Positions 1-9,137 are shown, counted from the stretch's first letter. The stretch: 64,000 nt of DNA from Mucilaginibacter jinjuensis (GCF_028596025.1 NZ_CP117167.1:5332001-5396000); one strand, 5' to 3'. Translations and numbers: made by a program. The notes: generated by a model not told the origin, from the letters alone.

Positions 1-786
<786 letters not shown>

Positions 787-1208
787 AAAATGTTTTTGTT
801 TGTCCAGACCCTATTACTCAAAATAGAAATCTGTATTATTTGATGAGGCCGGTAATCCGAGCTCCGTTACCAGAACTCTGCTTACCTTATCATCTTCGTA
901 TCTTTATACAGTATCCTACGAGCTTATCAGATTTGTTTTCTTAAAACTGAACTTCAATCTTTCGATCTCCATTCCGCTTCGCTACATGTTATATCTTAAA
1001 AAAAGAACTTTTCACTTCCCCTCTCGGTTCAGCTTTATGTTTTACAATCATTGCGATTGTTAACCTTTCATTTGTCATTCGCTAGGCATTGCGCTTCGCT
1101 TTTTCTTTCCGTTTACTTCCCTGGTTATCACCAGCTTTTCCCCGTTTTCTTTCCCCCGTTTCGGGAGTGCAAAGGTAAGAAGCTTTTTGTTTTTTCCAAA
1201 TTTTATTT
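787..1208 (-). other. rrn leader, near-identical to 60614-61035
   Basis: This untranslated leader of the first rrn operon is nearly identical to the leader of the second operon, with a few substitutions near 840, 890 and 1025. Identity stops abruptly at about 1208. It holds the processed 5' leader and ends at the proximal promoter. ORFs drawn through it, for example 1051-1362, have no family resemblance and are not genes. Confidence 0.85.
1170..1199 (-). promoter_or_regulatory. rrn operon 1 proximal promoter
   Basis: On the minus strand TTG (1197-1199), a 19-bp spacer and TACCTTTG (1170-1177) match the Bacteroidota primary sigma consensus. The same promoter is present upstream of the second operon at 60997-61026. 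Confidence 0.8.
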
Positions 1209-1353
1209 GAAGAATTTTCTAGCTTTCTTTTCGATGATGATCAGCGCATTTTCATTTGCTTTTCTCTTCGGTTTCCCCATCCGCTTATCGCTTTTGCTTA
1301 ACCTCATTTTCATCCGCCTTTTTAAGAACCTCGCCTCGTTTCCGAAGCGGCTG

Positions 1354-1361
1354 CAAAGATG
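1354..1361 (-). promoter_or_regulatory. weak middle rrn promoter candidate
   Basis: On the minus strand CATCTTTG followed by CAGCC resembles the -7 box and initial transcribed sequence of the neighbouring promoters. No TTG lies at the expected distance, so it is only a candidate. Confidence 0.35.
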
Positions 1362-1430
1362 AGAATCTTTTTTGGTATCCGGAAATGTTTTTTAACATTT
1401 TCTTAACCTCCTTTTCAACCCTCTTTACCC

Positions 1431-1497
1431 TTTCAATGAACATCCCCGCTTCCTCGTTTGCGGGCTGCAAAGGTAGCCAAGGATTTTGATTTTCCAA
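1431..1497 (-). promoter_or_regulatory. rrn operon 1 distal promoter with hairpin and boxA-like motif
   Basis: On the minus strand TTG (1495-1497), a 19-bp spacer and TACCTTTG (1468-1475) give a full consensus match. The early transcript then forms a CCCGC/GCGGG hairpin (1444-1465), followed by GTTCATTGAAA (1431-1441). That order resembles boxB-boxA of rRNA antitermination leaders. The same module recurs twice upstream of the second rrn operon. Confidence 0.65.
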
Positions 1498-1499
1498 AC

Positions 1500-1889
1500 A
1501 TTTCTGAAGTTATAAACATTATTTGTTTATAACAGTCTGTTTTTCAATCTGAAAATTTCTAAAAATGTGGTATCACCAACAGGCATGGTGGGTTATTAAC
1601 ATTTCGGGGCGCATTCCTCTATTTTTCAAACCTCAAAACACTACAATATATATAGCATACCAGCTTTAAGGAATTACATCTTATATACTACACTATATAG
1701 AATACACTATAAAATACAATCACAGCTTAACCGTTATACAGCCTATACTATATAACAAGAGCTTGCTTATATATACTATATAGTATAGCCTAATCAGAAA
1801 TAGCAGTCATTAGTTAAAAGATGTTAAATAAAACTGTGTTTGTAGATTGCCATAAAATAGCATAGCTATATTAGTACCCAAATAAATAA
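1500..1889. other. AT-rich gene-free stretch with short TATA palindromes
   Basis: No gene is visible. Between about 1645 and 1790 there are repeated overlapping words such as CTATATAG and TATATATAG, several of them self-complementary. This is divergent intergenic DNA between the rrn promoters and bamD. Confidence 0.5.
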
Positions 1890-1920
1890 TTGACTCATTT
1901 ACAATAATCAACTATCTTTG
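1890..1920 (+). promoter_or_regulatory. bamD promoter
   Basis: TTG (1890-1892), a 20-bp spacer and TATCTTTG (1913-1920) match the Bacteroidota consensus. With the usual offset transcription would begin at about 1924, at the start codon (1925), so the mRNA should be leaderless or nearly so. Confidence 0.75.
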
Positions 1921-1924
1921 CAGG

Positions 1925-2851
1925 ATGTTTAAACAACAACGCTCACTTATATCAGGCTTAATTATATGCAGTTTACTTGCATTGGGCAGTTGCAAAAGCA
2001 AATTTGAAAAACTGAAGGCCAGTAATGATAACGCTAAAAAGTATCAGGAGGCCATGAAGTACTACAATAAAAAGGAGTATTCTAAAGCGCTTGACCTGTT
2101 TGACGGCTTGACCCAGCGTTACCGTGGACAAACCGAGGCTGAGGACCTTTTTTACTATAATGCTTATACCAACTACAAGTTAAAGGATTATACATCGGCC
2201 AGGTACCACTTTAAAAACTTTGCCGATACCTATCCAAACAGTAGCCGTGCAGAGGAATGCCGCTTTATGGCCGCTTATTGCTACTACCTTGATTCGCCGA
2301 TATTTTCGTTAGATCAGGAAAATACTTTAAAAGCTATCGAGACCCTACAGTTGTTCATTAACTTGTATCCAAAAAGCGAGCGTGTTGCTGAGGCCAGTAA
2401 ACTGATCCAAAACCTGCGCGATAAACTGGAAGAAAAAGCTTACGCCAACGCTAAGTTATATTTAACAATTGGCGACTATCAATCGGCAGTAATTGCTTTC
2501 GGTAATGCACTGCGCGATTACCCGGATACTAAGTTTGCAGAGGAAATGGAGTTCCTTACCATCAGGGCCCAATATAAATACGCTAAAGCCAGTACCGACT
2601 ATCGCCAGGAAGAGCGTTTTGGACAAACAATCAGTTTTTATGATCAGTTTGCCGAAAAATATCCGCAAAGTAAGTTCCTGCACGAAGCACAGGGCATTAA
2701 ATCAGACAGCGAGTATGGTATAAAACATGCTAAAGCCCAAATTGCAGAAGCAGCTTACGACCCTAAACTGGCCAAAAAATTAGCTAAGAAGGATACCACC
2801 AAAACACAGCCACCTTCAGAAAAAGGTAACGATAATCAAAAAATGCCGTAA
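1925..2851 (+). CDS. bamD: Outer membrane assembly lipoprotein BamD
   Basis: BamD is the essential lipoprotein partner of BamA in the BAM complex, which folds beta-barrels into the outer membrane. The 308-residue product has a lipoprotein signal peptide with lipobox LGSC (Cys23), followed by TPR-like helices from about residue 38 to 260, for example YxxAxxYYNKKEYSKALDLF near 41-60. A charged Lys/Gln/Pro-rich tail follows. Length is normal for the Bacteroidota form. rpoZ follows 30 bp downstream, as is common in this phylum. The start is fixed by the signal peptide and by the promoter ending just before it. Confidence 0.93.
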   Translation: MFKQQRSLISGLIICSLLALGSCKSKFEKLKASNDNAKKYQEAMKYYNKKEYSKALDLFDGLTQRYRGQTEAEDLFYYNAYTNYKLKDYTSARYHFKNFADTYPNSSRAEECRFMAAYCYYLDSPIFSLDQENTLKAIETLQLFINLYPKSERVAEASKLIQNLRDKLEEKAYANAKLYLTIGDYQSAVIAFGNALRDYPDTKFAEEMEFLTIRAQYKYAKASTDYRQEERFGQTISFYDQFAEKYPQSKFLHEAQGIKSDSEYGIKHAKAQIAEAAYDPKLAKKLAKKDTTKTQPPSEKGNDNQKMP

Positions 2852-2881
2852 CAGGTTAATACAAGATAATAAAGGAAGAAT

Positions 2882-3235
2882 ATGAGCAATACCAGCAATA
2901 CTACACCAAAGCATACTGTAGCAAGCAGTACAGTAACCCGCGATTTACGCGAACTGGACAGAACTACCGACAACCTTTACGAGTCGATCGTAATTATGTC
3001 GAAACGTGCTAACCAGATCTCTAACAACATCAAGGAAGAGCTGCACCAGAAATTATCTGAATTTGCTTCATCAAATGATAACCTGGAAGAGGTTTTCGAA
3101 AACCGTGAGCAGATTGAAATTTCTAAGCATTACGAAAAAATGCCTAAGCCAACCTTAGTTGCAATCAACGAGTTTTTAGAGGAGAAAGTTTACTACCGTA
3201 ACCCTCAGAAAGAAGCTTTAAAAGAACTATTGTAA
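2882..3235 (+). CDS. rpoZ: RNA polymerase omega subunit (Rpb6 family)
   Basis: This small 117-residue protein has the organisation of the Bacteroidota omega/Rpb6 subunit, which helps assemble and stabilise RNA polymerase. The stretch around residues 30-55 (TTDNLYESIVIMSKRANQIS) corresponds to the conserved omega helix that holds the beta' C-terminus. A more variable acidic segment and a C-terminal helix follow. It sits 30 bp after bamD, probably in the same transcript. Family assignment rests on the motif and on the conserved bamD-rpoZ-coaBC gene order. Confidence 0.88.
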   Translation: MSNTSNTTPKHTVASSTVTRDLRELDRTTDNLYESIVIMSKRANQISNNIKEELHQKLSEFASSNDNLEEVFENREQIEISKHYEKMPKPTLVAINEFLEEKVYYRNPQKEALKELL

Positions 3236-3649
3236 GTTCAGTTAAATGATATATAGCCTCTCCGTTAATGCGGCGGGGCTTTCTTTGTTTAAAGAGATTG
3301 GGGTAGCCACTAAGAACGTCATTGCGAGCGATAGCGTGGCAATCCCCAACTTGCAGAGCCGTCCTGTATATCTGAACTGTACAGTTCGCGATTGCTTCGT
3401 ACCTCGCAATGACATACTAAAGGAAGATCTTGATTCTTATCTTTCGATTCTTGATTCTCTTAACGGGCGTTCCAGCCTATCGGCGGGCCGGCCTATCCGC
3501 TCATACGCCTGCCCCAAAGGGATGCCCGTGGCACAGGCATTACACACAGGCCGGTATCCGCTTCTATCCCTAACGCAAAATATTCACTCATTCGCAACTC
3601 ACTCCTTCACTCATTGTCTTCCTCTTTTGCTGGTATCATCCATGTTAAG
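3236..3649. repeat. Intergenic mosaic of REP-like repeats
   Basis: The stretch between rpoZ and coaBC has no credible gene. It carries a repeat GTCATTGCGAGCGATAGCGT (from 3318) and an inverted partner ending CGTACCTCGCAATGAC (to 3413). A GC-rich block with CGGCGGGCCGGCCTATCCGC (3480-3499) and CCGGTATCCGC (near 3551) follows, then a GAGTGA/CACTCA simple repeat (3588-3616). Similar blocks recur near 12.4, 14.05, 24.8, 28.5, 28.9 and 54.7 kb. Confidence 0.7.
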
Positions 3650-3657
3650 TATCTTTA
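3627..3657 (+). promoter_or_regulatory. coaBC promoter
   Basis: TTG (3627-3629), a 20-bp spacer and TATCTTTA (3650-3657) form a near-consensus promoter about 22 bp before the start codon. It gives coaBC-porD its own transcript, separate from bamD-rpoZ. Confidence 0.6.
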
Positions 3658-3679
3658 AACCGCGCTTTATTAAAAGCAC

Positions 3680-4909
3680 ATGGAAATGAAATACACAAAC
3701 AGCGATATGCTTGAGGGCAAAAAAATACTGTTAGGCGTTTGCGGCAGTATCGCAGCATATAAATCGGCCACATTGGTACGTGACTTAATTAAAGCCGGTG
3801 CCGAGGTACAAGTAGTAATGACCAACAGCGCCACAGATTTTATTACCCCGCTCACGCTCTCAACCCTGTCTAAAAAACCGGTATTGGTTAACTACTTTGC
3901 TCCCGAAACCGGTGTGTGGAATAACCACGTAGAATTAGGCCTCTGGGCTGATATGATGCTTATTGCCCCGGCAAGTGCCGATACGATAGCCAAAATAGCC
4001 AATGGGCAATGTGATAACCTGCTTACTGCTGTTTATCTATCGGCCAAATGCCCGGTATATTTTGCCCCTGCTATGGATTTGGATATGTGGGCACATCCTG
4101 CCACGCAGGATAACGTTACCCGCTTACAATCATTCGGTAATATCATGATTGCGCCCGAGAGCGGCGAACTGGCAAGCGGTTTACATGGCGCAGGCCGCAT
4201 GGCCGAGCCAGAACATATTGTTGATTTTCTGACGGCATCGCTTAGTAAAAAGTTTCTGTTAGTTAACCAAAGCATACTGGTAACCGCAGGCCCTACTTAT
4301 GAGGCCATTGACCCGGTGCGGTTTATCGGTAACCATTCATCAGGCAAAATGGGGTTTGCTATTGCAAACGAACTGGCCGAGATGGGCGCTAATGTAACGC
4401 TGGTTTCGGGGCCAACATCACAGGTAATTCATCATCGTAATATTAAACGCATTGATGTTACATCGGCACAAGAAATGCTGGATGCTTGCTTAAAGCATTT
4501 TAAAACTGCTAAAGCCTGTGTAATGAGTGCTGCAGTGGCTGATTACACGCCTGTTTATGCCGAACCGCAGAAAATTAAAAAGCAGGATGCTAACCTGCAC
4601 ATCGAACTTAAAAAAACGGTTGATATATTAAAAACCCTGGGCAGCCAAAAACGCCCCGACCAGATACTGGCAGGTTTTGCACTGGAAACCGAGCATGAGG
4701 AAGAATATGCCATCGGTAAACTGAATAAAAAGAACCTCGACTTTATTGTGCTGAATTCGTTAAACGATAGCGGTGCGGGTTTTAAAACCGATACCAATAA
4801 AATCACCATTATTGATAACAAACTCAATAAAACCACGTATAGCCTAAAAAGTAAAACACAGGTAGCGCAGGATATTTGCGCCAAACTAACCGAACTGATA
4901 CTGGCATGA
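3680..4909 (+). CDS. coaBC: Bifunctional phosphopantothenoylcysteine decarboxylase/phosphopantothenate-cysteine ligase
   Basis: CoaBC carries out two consecutive steps of coenzyme A synthesis, joining cysteine to 4'-phosphopantothenate and decarboxylating the product. The N-terminal flavoprotein (CoaC) half shows LLGVCGSIAAYKSA near residue 14-27, APASADTIAKIANG near 95 and the PAMDLDMW active-site region near 130. The C-terminal ligase (CoaB) half begins near residue 195 with LVTAGPTYEAIDPVR and NHSSGKMG. At 409 residues it is full length. Its stop overlaps the next start by 4 bp (ATGA), implying translational coupling. A second in-frame ATG lies two codons downstream. Confidence 0.95.
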   Translation: MEMKYTNSDMLEGKKILLGVCGSIAAYKSATLVRDLIKAGAEVQVVMTNSATDFITPLTLSTLSKKPVLVNYFAPETGVWNNHVELGLWADMMLIAPASADTIAKIANGQCDNLLTAVYLSAKCPVYFAPAMDLDMWAHPATQDNVTRLQSFGNIMIAPESGELASGLHGAGRMAEPEHIVDFLTASLSKKFLLVNQSILVTAGPTYEAIDPVRFIGNHSSGKMGFAIANELAEMGANVTLVSGPTSQVIHHRNIKRIDVTSAQEMLDACLKHFKTAKACVMSAAVADYTPVYAEPQKIKKQDANLHIELKKTVDILKTLGSQKRPDQILAGFALETEHEEEYAIGKLNKKNLDFIVLNSLNDSGAGFKTDTNKITIIDNKLNKTTYSLKSKTQVAQDICAKLTELILA

Positions 4910-5805
4910 GAAAGATGTTTGCATTAGCCATTTTAATTTGCTTAACGGGCAGTTTATACGCCCAAGATCTGAACGCACGGGTGCAAGTACTATCACCCAA
5001 AATTCAGACTACCAATAAGCGTATCTTCCAGGTGCTGGAAACAGCCATGAAAGATTTTTTAAATGGCCGCAAATGGAGCGCCGACGAAATTGCCCCGGCA
5101 GAGAAAATAGACTGCAATTTCGTACTCAACATTACCTCATGGGATGGCAACAGCACTTTCAGTGGTGAATTGCAGGTACAATCGAGCAGGCCGGTGTTTA
5201 ACTCATCCTACACCTCTACCCTGTTCAGCATTAATGATAAGGATGTTGATTTTACTTATACCGAAGGCCAGACTATCGACTTTAATGCTCAGAATTTTCA
5301 AAGCAACCTAAGCTCAATCATGGCCTATTATGCCTATACTATTTTAGGTTTCGATTACGATAGCTTTTCGCGCTATGGCGGTACACCTTATTTTGCCAAT
5401 GCGCAAACGGTAGTGGTTAATGCCCAAAGTTCGGGTTATAACGGCTGGAAAGCTTTCGACAGTAATAACTTTAACCGTTACTGGTTATCAGAAAACCTGG
5501 TGAACAAAACCTATATTCCGCTACGCAGCTTTTATTACGATTACCACCGCAAAGGCCTCGACCTGATGGTTGACAATGCCGAAATGGGCCGCAGAAACAT
5601 TGATGCTGTTTTACCCGTGCTAACCCAGTTAGATCGTCAGCGTTTGGGCGCAACCCTGCCAACGCTATTTTTTACCGCTAAAAGTGATGAACTGGTTGGT
5701 GTTTTTACAGGAGCCCCACCAGCTGAAAAGTTGGCCGCCTATAATCTGTTAATGAAGGCTGATCCTGCTAATGGGCCTAAGTATCAAATACTGCAGAAAA
5801 ACTAA
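4906..5805 (+). CDS. porD: DUF4835 / type IX secretion protein PorD
   Basis: The 299-residue product has a signal peptide (MRKMFALAILICLTGSLYAQ) and matches what I recall of the DUF4835 family, annotated in Bacteroidota as the type IX secretion component PorD. Features include CNFVLNITSWDGN and a C-terminal FFTAKSDELVGVF. The start at 4906 gives a 4-bp overlap with coaBC, whereas an upstream in-frame start would add residues before the signal peptide. In this phylum the gene is commonly found between coaBC and recN. Its exact role in secretion is not well defined. Confidence 0.82.
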   Translation: MRKMFALAILICLTGSLYAQDLNARVQVLSPKIQTTNKRIFQVLETAMKDFLNGRKWSADEIAPAEKIDCNFVLNITSWDGNSTFSGELQVQSSRPVFNSSYTSTLFSINDKDVDFTYTEGQTIDFNAQNFQSNLSSIMAYYAYTILGFDYDSFSRYGGTPYFANAQTVVVNAQSSGYNGWKAFDSNNFNRYWLSENLVNKTYIPLRSFYYDYHRKGLDLMVDNAEMGRRNIDAVLPVLTQLDRQRLGATLPTLFFTAKSDELVGVFTGAPPAEKLAAYNLLMKADPANGPKYQILQKN

Positions 5806-5821
5806 ACTTGCTAAATCTGAT

Positions 5822-6355
5822 ATGAAACCCGGTACACTTTTCCATATCAGTGAAGAGGGCAACATTCAAAGGTTTATCCCCAAGCCTTCTCCCTCGCATT
5901 ATGATCAAATAACGAGAGATGTAGTATTTGCCATTACCGGCGAATTGCTGCATAACTACCTTTTACCGCGCGATTGCCCGCGGGTTACCTTTTACGCTGG
6001 TAAGAATACTTCATCGGCGGATAAAGAACGATTCTTAAGCTCATCTGATGCCAACTATATAATAGCCGTCGAGCAAAAATGGCTTCCTGCTATCCAGCAC
6101 ATCAAACTTTACTGTTATGAATTTCCGGCTGAGACATTTTCATTATTGGATGAATGCGCCGGTTATTATGTATCTTATCAACAGGTGATTCCAACTACTG
6201 TAAAACTTATTGATAATACTTTGGATGAATTATTTAAAAGAAATATTGAGCTGCGCCTGTTGCCGAATCTCCATCATTTGGCAAATGAAGTAGCCAAATC
6301 GACTTTAAATTTTTCGATCATCAGGTTAAGAAATGCTGCACCTAAGCTTCAATAG
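5822..6355 (+). CDS. DUF6886-like protein
   Basis: The 177-residue soluble protein begins MKPGTLFHISEEGNIQRFIP and continues with PKPSPSHYDQI, which resembles the DUF6886 family of small cytoplasmic proteins of unknown function. No signal peptide or membrane segment is seen. It lies 16 bp downstream of porD on the same strand and may be cotranscribed. The start at 5822 is preferred because upstream in-frame residues lie within the porD end and do not resemble the family. Confidence 0.65.
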   Translation: MKPGTLFHISEEGNIQRFIPKPSPSHYDQITRDVVFAITGELLHNYLLPRDCPRVTFYAGKNTSSADKERFLSSSDANYIIAVEQKWLPAIQHIKLYCYEFPAETFSLLDECAGYYVSYQQVIPTTVKLIDNTLDELFKRNIELRLLPNLHHLANEVAKSTLNFSIIRLRNAAPKLQ

Positions 6356-6419
6356 GCTCATTATCATAGTCGATTAGACATATCTTTCAGAAAAAAATAA
6401 AAAATATTTCATCAGCCTA

Positions 6420-6466
6420 TTGCATATACGAAATCTATCGTAGATATTTGTACGAAGAAATTCGTA
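6420..6466 (+). promoter_or_regulatory. blaI promoter with two BlaI-type operator dyads
   Basis: TTG (6420-6422), a 20-bp spacer and GATATTTG (6443-6450) form the promoter. A 16-bp dyad TACGA-N6-TCGTA (6427-6442) fills the spacer. A second, TACGAA-N4-TTCGTA (6451-6466), covers the expected start of transcription (about 6454). Binding of both would shut the promoter, consistent with autorepression by the BlaI-family product. Confidence 0.75.
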
Positions 6467-6471
6467 TAAAC

Positions 6472-6855
6472 ATGAGCAGTGAGATTAAACCAACCGAAGG
6501 AGAGCTTGAGATTTTACAAGTGTTATGGGACAAAGGCCTTTGTACCGTACGCGAAGTACATGAAGAAATAGCCAAAAGCAAAGATTCGGGTTATACCACC
6601 ACCTTAAAGCTGATGCAGATTATGCACGAAAAAGGTTTGGTTGAGCGTAACACATCAACCAAAACACACGTCTATAAAGCATTGGTAACCCGTAAGGATG
6701 CCCAGAAAAGCGCGCTCGATAAAATACTGAATACTGTGTTCACCGGTTCAACGGCCGACCTGGTGATCCAGGCATTGGGTACACACCGGGCATCGCAAAG
6801 CGAAATTGAAGCTATTAAGAACTACCTTAACCAATTTGAAAACCCTGAAAAGTAA
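6472..6855 (+). CDS. BlaI/MecI/CopY-family transcriptional repressor
   Basis: The 127-residue winged-helix protein has the BlaI/MecI/CopY pattern: PTEGELEILQVLWDKGLCTVREVHEEI near the N-terminus, then the recognition region DSGYTTTLKLMQIMHEKGLV, then a dimerisation tail. In this family the partner M56 membrane peptidase triggers cleavage or release of the repressor. That partner is encoded 5 bp downstream. Two dyads in its own promoter are the likely operators. No beta-lactamase or efflux gene is next to it, so the regulated process is unknown. Confidence 0.9.
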   Translation: MSSEIKPTEGELEILQVLWDKGLCTVREVHEEIAKSKDSGYTTTLKLMQIMHEKGLVERNTSTKTHVYKALVTRKDAQKSALDKILNTVFTGSTADLVIQALGTHRASQSEIEAIKNYLNQFENPEK

Positions 6856-6860
6856 TTTTT

Positions 6861-8981
6861 ATGGAAACGTTGTTGCATAATTTAAGTGAAGTTTTTGCGG
6901 TAAGCATTATCCATTCGTTATGGCAGTGCTTTATTATTTATCTACTGCTGCGCATTTTCCTGGCCGATATCGTCAGGCTATCATCAGCAGTAAAATATAA
7001 TATCACAGTTACTGCGCTTTTTGCCGCTACCGGCTGGTTCATTTATACCTTGTTTGATGAAGCCTCGCATTATAGCTGGCAATTAACCAATCAGGCAATT
7101 ACAGGTGCGCCGCAGCATTTACCGCTCATAACTACACTTAAACAAATTACCCATGCCGATGAGCGCTACGAACTAACCATCGAGCACTACCTGCCTTATA
7201 TTACTACCATATATATAGCGGGCTTGCTGTTCCATTCGCTTCGTTTACTATCGGCCTGGGTGCAAATGCAACAAATAAAACAAGGCGCCGTGCCCGATAG
7301 CCAATTGCAAAAGCGGTTAAACGAGCTTTCGGCCCTGTTAAACAATAAACGCGCAGTAATTGTAAGCTATGCCGACCGTATTGATGTGCCTTGTGTTACA
7401 GGTTATTTAAAACCATTAATACTGTTGCCACTGTCGCTCTCTACCTATCTTTCGGCCAATGAGGTGGAGGCCATTTTACTGCACGAACTTGCCCATGTAA
7501 AACGTAACGATTACTTAATTAACCTGCTGCAGCAGGTGATGTCAGTGATCCTTTTCTTTAATCCTTTTGTTTTATTGATGAACCGCATTGTAAACCAGGA
7601 ACGCGAAAACAGCTGCGATGACGTGGTTGTTGCCCTAACCGGCCAACCCCTGGTATATGCACAAGCGCTTTTAAAAATAGAACAAAACAATGTGCGCTAC
7701 CTGCCGCTGGCCTTGGCCGCTACGGGTAAGAAATATCATTTACTTAACCGAATTGAACGTATCATGAAAACTAAAAAACCAATGGCCAACATCCGTCACG
7801 TGGTGTTAGCATTTACTATACTCATGGGTAGCATTACCAGCATAGCCTGGTTTAACCCCGCCATAGGTAATGGCAAACTGTCTGTAAAAACAACCAAATT
7901 TTCGGGCATTATTAACAGTCTGAATATACTTACCGATAGTACTAAAAAAGCGGCGAAAGCAGCACCAAAAGCTTCTGTTGCTAAAAAAAGCAACCTGCCT
8001 CCACCTCCAAAATCTGCAAAAGTTTACCATAAAGACGGCAATACCTATTACTATAGCCCCGGTATGGAAGATCCTAAACTGGAGGCTATGGGCAAGCAAA
8101 TGGAAGCTTACGGCAAACAGATAGAAGCCTATTATAATAGTGCCGATTATAAAAAGCTGACAGAGCAAATGGAACAAAGCGGCAAAGACATAGAGGATTA
8201 TTATAATAACCCCGGATTAAAACAGCTTGAAATAAACCAGGAAAAATTAGGTCGCGATTTTGAAGCAGCGTATGGCGACAACAGCGAAGCAGATAAATTA
8301 GGTAAGCAAATGGAGGCCATCGGCAAAAAGATGGAAACCTATTATAATAGTGCTGAGTTTAAAGAGATGGATGCCCGCTTGCGAAAGAAATACAACATCC
8401 CGCAGGATCAAAATTATTTTAACGACAGTAAAGATGATAATTATAGAAAGTACCAGGCAGAATTAAAGAAAAATATCCCTGCCGAAGTAACTGCCTATAG
8501 CGACCAAATGAGAACTTTGGGCCAACAAATGCGCGATCATTTTAACGCACCAGAGCGTAAAGCAGCGCAAGAAAAAATGCGTTTAATGGGCGATAGCATG
8601 CGTTTAGCATTTAACAACCCACAAATAAAACTGCAACAAGAACAAATGCGCAAAATGGGTGAACAAATGCGTGCCTATAATAGCAACCCCGAAATTAAAA
8701 AGCTGCAACAGCAAATGAAAGTACTGGGCGAACAAATGCGTGCTTACACCAACAGCCCCGATTTTAAAAAACGCATGGAAGAATGGAAAAAGAACATGAA
8801 AGCCATGAACTGGAATTATGATTTTAAATTCGACATGGACAATCAGATTAATGTGGACGTGCCACCTATACCCCCGGTTCCTGCTATAGATGTATTACCT
8901 TCAATCAAAATAGCTCCGGCACCGGCTCCTGTTACAGTTGTTGTACCACCAGTACCCGCAGTACCTGCAAAACCTTTTTAA
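6861..8981 (+). CDS. M56 (BlaR1-like) membrane metallopeptidase with repeat-rich C-terminal domain
   Basis: The first ~330 residues form a multi-pass M56 peptidase domain with the zinc motif HELAHVKRND (His208, Glu209, His212) and NQERENSCDD downstream. A last TM segment lies near residues 308-330. Instead of the penicillin-binding sensor of BlaR1, residues ~400-640 hold about eight degenerate ~24-residue repeats based on LGEQMRAYxNSPEIKKLQQQM, rich in Gln, Met and Tyr. A Pro/Val tail (~655-706) follows. It is probably the sensor that inactivates the adjacent BlaI-type repressor; the signal is unknown. Confidence 0.88.
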   Translation: METLLHNLSEVFAVSIIHSLWQCFIIYLLLRIFLADIVRLSSAVKYNITVTALFAATGWFIYTLFDEASHYSWQLTNQAITGAPQHLPLITTLKQITHADERYELTIEHYLPYITTIYIAGLLFHSLRLLSAWVQMQQIKQGAVPDSQLQKRLNELSALLNNKRAVIVSYADRIDVPCVTGYLKPLILLPLSLSTYLSANEVEAILLHELAHVKRNDYLINLLQQVMSVILFFNPFVLLMNRIVNQERENSCDDVVVALTGQPLVYAQALLKIEQNNVRYLPLALAATGKKYHLLNRIERIMKTKKPMANIRHVVLAFTILMGSITSIAWFNPAIGNGKLSVKTTKFSGIINSLNILTDSTKKAAKAAPKASVAKKSNLPPPPKSAKVYHKDGNTYYYSPGMEDPKLEAMGKQMEAYGKQIEAYYNSADYKKLTEQMEQSGKDIEDYYNNPGLKQLEINQEKLGRDFEAAYGDNSEADKLGKQMEAIGKKMETYYNSAEFKEMDARLRKKYNIPQDQNYFNDSKDDNYRKYQAELKKNIPAEVTAYSDQMRTLGQQMRDHFNAPERKAAQEKMRLMGDSMRLAFNNPQIKLQQEQMRKMGEQMRAYNSNPEIKKLQQQMKVLGEQMRAYTNSPDFKKRMEEWKKNMKAMNWNYDFKFDMDNQINVDVPPIPPVPAIDVLPSIKIAPAPAPVTVVVPPVPAVPAKPF

Positions 8982-9009
8982 TTTGAAAATATGTTAATTT
9001 GAAAATATG
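8978..9009 (+). repeat. 16-bp tandem duplication at the M56 gene stop codon
   Basis: TTAATTTGAAAATATG occurs twice in tandem (8978-8993 and 8994-9009). The first copy includes the stop codon of the M56 peptidase gene. Confidence 0.8.
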
Positions 9010-9137
9010 AAGATGAACCTGTATAGTACATTATCAAATCAACAAATTAATTTTTACTAAAAATAATAGTAAAACAAATCCCTTTCCTTCAATATTGATT
9101 TTGTAATTTAGTATCCTCACAACGGGGATACTTTTTT

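Noticed and set aside
1051..1489. Open frames in the rrn leader and promoter zone
   Set aside because: They overlap mapped promoter boxes and have low-complexity Phe/Leu/Ser content typical of chance translation.
3246..3689. 147-codon open frame between rpoZ and coaBC
   Set aside because: It runs through REP-like repeats, has no family motif and overlaps the coaBC start.
6472..8981. Beta-lactam resistance regulation
   Set aside because: The pair resembles BlaI/BlaR1 but lacks a beta-lactam-binding sensor domain and a neighbouring beta-lactamase.
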